From Cladopsammia gracilis (lineage: Eukaryota > Cnidaria > Anthozoa > Scleractinia > Dendrophylliidae): DNA of 64,000 bases. Below are positions 58,816 to 64,000 of the stretch, piece after piece. A program made the translations under genes and the position numbers. The stretch is from positions 1,245,001-1,309,000 of the forward strand of contig JAJGOT010000051.1 in the NCBI GenBank assembly GCA_022457155.1, read 5' to 3'. The notes under the pieces were generated by a model. The model did not search any database. It was given only the letters and a program-made list of their open reading frames with translations, and had not been told where the DNA came from. The stretch's first letter is position 1. Every line of letters starts with the position of its first letter.

Positions 58816-59580
58816 CTGAATAAACGGAAACTCGTGGAAAACCCGGCTAGTTAGTCACGAGATTCCGGTTATTGGTCTAAACGTTAAACATTGAAGGTAG
58901 ATGTATTGAGTAAACGGAAACTTGTAAAAAAGTTGGCAAGTTAGTCACCAGGCTCTGGTTATTCAAAAGGTGGATAGCGCTATCCACCGGAAAAATCCCT
59001 ATCCAGCGAATAGGAATTAACAAAACCAACTGTGTTATCCACTGGAAATGGGAAATGAGGGCATTCTTAATAAACGCGCCTTCTTTGGTGCACTTACCAA
59101 TCAGAGTTCAGAAGACGAAGACTGAAAAAAGAGAACAAGCGATGTGGCGGAAAGATGAAAAACAACTGTTTTAAGAATGCTTAACTTAAGTTTGAGTCTC
59201 AAGAATGCAAAACTCCAATTTGTAACTTCAAAATGGAAAATGTTGAGGGAAAATCGTGCGATTCGACATTCGCACGCTAAGGTTTTGTTGTGAAGAATTT
59301 CATGTTTGCTCAGTCGATCAGATGGTCGACGATTAAGGTAAATAAAGTAATTCCTACGGCCGGTAAAAAAACATCTTTGCTTATTTCCACTTGAAATTAT
59401 AATAGGCGGGCTTTTGTTTATATTTTTGCTGTCATTTAGAACTGACATTTTGGCGTGTTGACCCCGGGGTTGACATAGGCGATATTTCGTTCATTGGTAT
59501 GAACATTGAAGTGCTAATACTGAAAAAAAGGAAACTCGTGGAAAAGCCGGCAAGTTAGTCACGAGATTTTGTTTATTAGT
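58816..59580. repeat. Dispersed and tandem repeat cluster
   Basis: 'aaacggaaactcgtggaaaa...agttagtcacgagattc(c)ggttatt' occurs at about 58,822, 58,915 and 59,527. The first two are about 98 bp apart. Between them lies the palindrome GGTGGATAGCGCTATCCACC (58,971-58,990). A segment at 59,050-59,190 with 'aaacaactgttttaagaatgctta' has a diverged relative at 61,335-61,475. Confidence 0.65.
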
Positions 59581-60050
59581 TAGCTATAAGTAGTTTAAGT
59601 AATGATCCGTATAAGAAGGATAGCGCTGAACGGCAATGCACGATGGAATGTCAACTTTTTTCATTGTCACAACTAGTGTTCTCATTGGCCTAGACTCAAT
59701 AACTGCTGAAAAGTTAAGGTTCAAGGTGCATTTTCTCTAATTTTTTTAAGGTTTCAAGTAATTTGAGACCCAATCGCACAACATGCAATTTTTAAAAGAT
59801 ATTGTATTTGGGGAACTTCATCAAAGTAGGGAAATTATTTGCTATTGTCTTCTGCTATTCTGATTGGTTAAGAGCGAACATTTCCTAAAATTTGTTTGAC
59901 GCAAATGGATTTTCTTTATTTTTATAATGAATTATAATTATTAACCATCGCTCCTCCTCTATTCTTGAAATCAAAGATATTTTATGTGAGAAAGAGCCAA
60001 TGCCGCAGAACAATGAAGTTTGCTATCGTTCTTATGTGAAGCATTACTTA
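59581..60050. other. No recognisable gene
   Basis: AT-rich intergenic sequence with no open frame or clear repeat. Confidence 0.4.
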
Positions 60051-61212
60051 ATATATATAGAAAGGCTGAGCCTAACAGCGTTGCTCTTTGAACAGAAAGC
60101 CGTTGATAAACTTAACTGAGGTGAAAGGTCGGAAGCACAAGAATAAAATTGACGACCGGGCTATCTTTTAATTTTAGCAATTCTCAAAAACAGACTTGCG
60201 CGACCGTTTGCACAGTACATTTAGACCGTACAAAAGTTTACAAAAACAACTTTTTCTCCGTCTAGAATAACTAGTACCACTAATTTCCAAATAAAATACA
60301 CCTGTTGTTTATAAAAAAATTGTCCGAGAAACTGATTTGGAAATCAAAATTGCAAAAAAATACACAAACATATTTGCATAAGACCACGCTAGTGAAGTTT
60401 AGAACTATAAAATCCAAGTCTTGTTTCGTTTACATAAAATCGCTTTTCAACCTATGTAATGAATGAACAAACACATAAAAATGGACAACACAATCTTCTT
60501 TCGAAAAAATTTATTCATATCTCCATAAGTTTATGTTTAAAAGCAAAACGCGAACCATTTATAGCTCATCGAGTTCGAGATGTCTCCGATGAGAGAAATC
60601 AAAACAACTGAATTTAATTGAGCACGTTTTATAAATAATTCTCCAAAACTAGCAAGAACACAAAGAAAAAGTCAATCACAGATTGATATCAACATAAATT
60701 CCTATCGAAAAATGTATTTTGTTTGATCTTTAATTCCCTCCACTGTTTGGAAATTTTTTAATCCGCTTCTTCAGTTCTGGAACCCGAAGTGACAATGATC
60801 TCCTCGCATTGCTCCCATCCTCGCAGCAAGATTTTATCCCTGAAAGCTCTTCTTTTTCCACTATAGCGGCTTCTGAGTATCCCTTAATGAGTATCCCTTA
60901 ATTAGCATCCCTTAATTTAAACTGTTTTCTCCGCTTAACACAGCAAAACATCAAAAGTGTTTTCCCTTGTGACGTGAAAATTGCAAAGATCCCGGTTGTT
61001 GTGTGGCGTCATACGCGCATGTTTTGCGACGGTATACGCTCCCGCAAGTTAGCCCTGTGCGTACGCCGGGCACGTGACGCGCCCGCGAAACATTCCGCCA
61101 GCCATGACCATGAAAAATGACGGGCATGGGTTCTGTGGTTCGGGTTCTGTGGTTCTCTGGTTCTATGAGTATGGGGCTCCGCGCGGGCCTTTGGCCCGCA
61201 GAGCTCCGCTAT
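60051..61212 (+). mobile_element. Family A repeat, full length (~1.16 kb)
   Basis: From ATATATATAGAAAGGCTGAG to GAGCTCCGCTAT. Closely similar to 29855-31033 throughout. Terminal hairpin GCGGGCC-TTT-GGCCCGC. Right flank begins TAG, left flank ends TTA. No usable coding frame. Confidence 0.8.
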
Positions 61213-61688
61213 TAGTTTATGTTACACTGAACAACGTTTTTCACTTGTATTTGTTTATTACAGTGCGGCCCCCAAACGTGTGACCACTTTTAATTGATTC
61301 GCATTCTTCCATGCAATTATCAAATTACCCGAAATGAGAGCATTTTAATCAATGCACATGCTTTCGTGCACTAGCCAATCAGAATTGAGAAGACGAAGAA
61401 GACTGAACAAAGCGAACAATTGATGTTGCGCCGGAAAGGGGAAAAACAACTGTTTCAAGAATGCTTACCTTTAACAATCTTTCAAGTCAACTTTTTCTCT
61501 TTTAACTTCAAAATTCTACATTATCGATTGGTTATTTTGACTTTTCGTTTTAGTTATGACTTCAATTTCTGTTGATTTAGTAATTAGTAGTTTCAACTAG
61601 TTTATTTTGAGTTAGAATCATGACAAATATCTATGGTTAAATTAGTTAATTCATTTGGTTGCTGACCATTGAAATTGGTTAATTTAAT
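61213..61688. other. Intergenic with a dispersed repeat
   Basis: 61,335-61,475 is related to 59,050-59,190 ('ccaatcagaattgagaagacgaaga'). Nothing else is supported. Confidence 0.4.
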
Positions 61689-62386
61689 GGCTCGACTGGG
61701 TTTTTTGGCGACACATCCCAACTTTGCTAATACTTTACTGTCTAAGCTCGGTCAGTCACGCTGCTTTACACGTATACTACACTGATTGACATCGGTGTTA
61801 CCATAACAAACGATCTGATGACGTCATGATTTTTGCCTATTACTAATTTTGTCAACGTCTAGACCTAAATTTTTAAAACGACTGTATGCTGCTTTAAGTA
61901 TAGATGTACGTCTTCAAGACTGCAAAGTTTGAAAAAATTCTATACGAGAGCGTTTTCGAATAAAAATTGGGTTGAATATTTTCCATAAAAAAAATTAAGA
62001 TTTGCATTACTATTTGTTAATTTGTCGATGTCAGCATTTTCCTGACAAATTGAAACAATATTTTCACCACTATATTTTATTCATGTGTCATAAAACTACA
62101 TTCTTTGAAGGTTTCATCCTGTTTGCTGTATTAGATTTCAGTTGATGTGATCAGAAGCAAAAGTCTGAAATGTGCCCATTCTACTAACAGAAGTAGAACT
62201 TTTTTAGGGAAGCGTTTATTTAAAAACTAGTCAATGAAATTCTTTAAAAATCGTTTGATCTAAAGTTTAACATGTAATGCACTCTCTGTAAATTTCAAGT
62301 GCATTGAATCATTTTAAGGGCGCGAAATAAAATTAAAAGTTATGGGGTCTTTTTCATTCGTCTTCCAAAGTTTCATTGCCGTATTA

Positions 62387-62549
62387 GGGCCTGGTCGCAC
62401 TACAGTCAAAAACAAAAATTAGCCCGTGCAAAATAACGTAAAAACAATAACGTTCCACAAAAAGCTTGGCCCACCGGAGCGGTTTCTTTTGTTTTCCTTG
62501 ATTTTTGCACGGGCTAATTTTTGTTTTTGACTGTAGTGCGACAAGGCCT
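62387..62549. mobile_element. Fold-back MITE
   Basis: About 163 bp. GGGCCTGGTCGCACTACAGT...AAAATTAGCCCGTGCAAAAT is mirrored by ATTTTTGCACGGGCTAATTT...ACTGTAGTGCGACAAGGCCT, with a loop containing CCCACCGGAGCGG. Nested in the element at 61689-63464. Confidence 0.88.
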
Positions 62550-62699
62550 TTATTTGCTGACAGCTGGTTTATTTCAGGACCTTCTCTTTTGTCTACTTTC
62601 TACATATTTGTGCGCTTTTGAATCAACAAGTTTGCAAACCCACATTTAAACGTTTTATACACGTGCGTGGCAGCAGCCTTTTGTTAATTGCCATTGTGC

Positions 62700-63318
62700 T
62701 ACAGTACTTACCCGCTTATAAGAACCCATTTTTTTCAAATTTAGCCTAAACGGGTTCTTATGTAAATGGTGCTTTGTGGAATTTTAGGCTACGCAGGTTC
62801 TTAAATAGGTTCTTATTTAATGAGAAATATATTATACACCTGTGAATGGTAGAAAGGTGGCATGTATATTAATTTAATGCCAAAACAGGCCTGGCCTTTA
62901 GACTGTATGTGACCATGACCCATTTTAGTAGATATGTGACAACTGAGACAGATTGCTACATTATAACTGAAGAGATAACATTGTGGTACAGAACTTTAAA
63001 CTCATCAAAGAGACACATCAATTGTATTTTTAATTCATCACTGAAGACAGGGCATATCCCTTATGTAATGAAAATTTACAAGGTTTTCAAACATTATTTA
63101 TACCAAATTTAGAAGTGTATACATGTTCAAGTTCACTACTTTTGAGTCATGTTTTTTTGCATGAATATTTTTTTAGGGTAATTTCTATAAGAACCTTTCT
63201 ATAAGAACCTGTTTCAAATTTTAGGCTAAATAGGTTCTTATGTAAATGGGTGTAAATTGATATTTTTAGGCTAACAGGTTCTTAAATTGCAGGTTCTTAT
63301 AAGCGGGTAAGTACTGTA
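62700..63318. mobile_element. Tigger-like MITE
   Basis: Inverted ends TACAGTACTTACCCGCTTAT / ATAAGCGGGTAAGTACTGTA, about 619 bp, with TA at both edges. Subterminal copies of TTTAGCCTAAACGGGTTCTT and related motifs are arrayed on both sides. Same architecture as the element at 29390-31100. No coding capacity. Confidence 0.82.
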
Positions 63319-63464
63319 TCAAAAGAATTTTCACGATCGCTTTGGCAGAAGCAAAGCGTAGCAAGCAGGCATGGCAAACGTGTTGTTGCCTGACCAAGCT
63401 CAGACAGTGAAGTATCAGCCGTTCAAAGTTGAGATGTTATGTCACCAAAAAACCCAGTCGAGCC

Positions 63465-64000
63465 ACCTTTAAAGCATTTAAGTTACTTTTTGTTATTCTG
63501 ACAAAAAAAATTGGGTTAAAAACACTGTTCAAAATAATAAATAGATTTAACCCCTTCAGAAGTTTAAAATAACAGTTTAAAATGGATTAAATATTGACAA
63601 ACAGTTTTGGTTGTCTATATTAAACTTGCCGTCAAATGTACAATTGTATGGAGTAACTTCACAATGAAAATGTTTTATTTTTATTTTTTACTCAGAAAAC
63701 TTTTCTTTTTATTTCATTTGCTTATATTCATATAAACTATAAAGGAGCTATATTTCACTGTTTGCATGAATGCGTACCGTGAAAAACAACTTGAATGTTT
63801 TACAATTTCTTTCTGTTGCCTATCATATATGGTGGCTGTCTTAGTTCTCTTTCACTTATATTGGCCCGTTCGTTACCGGTCGATCCTCATGCATGATGTC
63901 TCGATTTGAACCATCTGAAGAAAAGGATGTCACGCTCTTTGCCGGAACTCCCTTTTCCTTATTTTCCTCCTACTCAATGGAAACGACGTATCTGACAGAA
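63465..64000. other. No recognisable gene
   Basis: AT-rich sequence to the window end. No open frame or repeat recognised. Confidence 0.4.

Larger units (their letters stand above)
61689..63464. mobile_element. DNA transposon-like element with ~75-bp TIRs, nested insertions
   Basis: The left end GGCTCGACTGGGTTTTTTGG...CTGTCTAAGCTCGGTCAGTC is mirrored imperfectly at the right end (63,390-63,464). TTTAA lies near both outer edges, which would suit a TTAA-type target. The interior carries two younger MITEs (62387-62549 and 62700-63318). No transposase frame remains, so it is non-autonomous. Confidence 0.65.

Overview
The window looks like a repeat-saturated piece of a cnidarian genome, most likely an anthozoan such as a stony coral. 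That identification is inference. It rests on a spliced animal cytochrome P450 gene, a BEN-like gene fragment, many fold-back MITEs, Ty3-type and L1/CR1-type retroelement remnants, and AT-rich intergenic DNA. Nothing prokaryotic is visible, and no rRNA or tRNA gene or CRISPR array could be recognised by eye.

Layout. 1-20,170 is dominated by a 17-bp satellite (core CCATGGCCTATGAAAAT) in several blocks. One block, about 8.4 kb, is inverted relative to its neighbours. Two almost identical copies of a degenerate Ty3-like retroelement (836-2683 and 3930-5998) sit between satellite blocks as a 3,094-bp tandem duplication. At 6.7-9.7 kb there are short tandem repeats, a hAT-like MITE and exons of a minus-strand BEN-like gene. 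21.3-24.5 kb holds an intronless, multiply broken minus-strand gene (Cys-rich, SAP-like and NHL/beta-propeller-like segments). 25.4-27.5 kb holds exon-like pieces of an unrecognised gene. 27-32 kb is a pile of MITEs, including a nested insertion. 32,071-37,232 is a complete-ended LTR retrotransposon with identical 204-bp LTRs and a 5-bp target duplication, but with a damaged gag-pol.

The one clearly functional host gene is a CYP2-clan-like cytochrome P450 on the plus strand. Its exons are 40081-40289, 56459-56616 and 57128-58296, giving 511 residues with all splice phases compatible. Its first intron is 16.2 kb and holds a broken LINE, a CR1-like fragment and many MITEs. 58.3-64 kb is again nested non-autonomous elements.

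The best candidates for something undescribed are three. (1) A ~1.17-kb repeat family, called family A here, occurs six times and has a terminal hairpin whose stem shows compensatory changes. (2) The satellite arrays reuse the same left edge at two unrelated sites. (3) The LTR element has copied its own 3' end into gag. Exon coordinates come from reading splice consensus and frames, not from transcripts.
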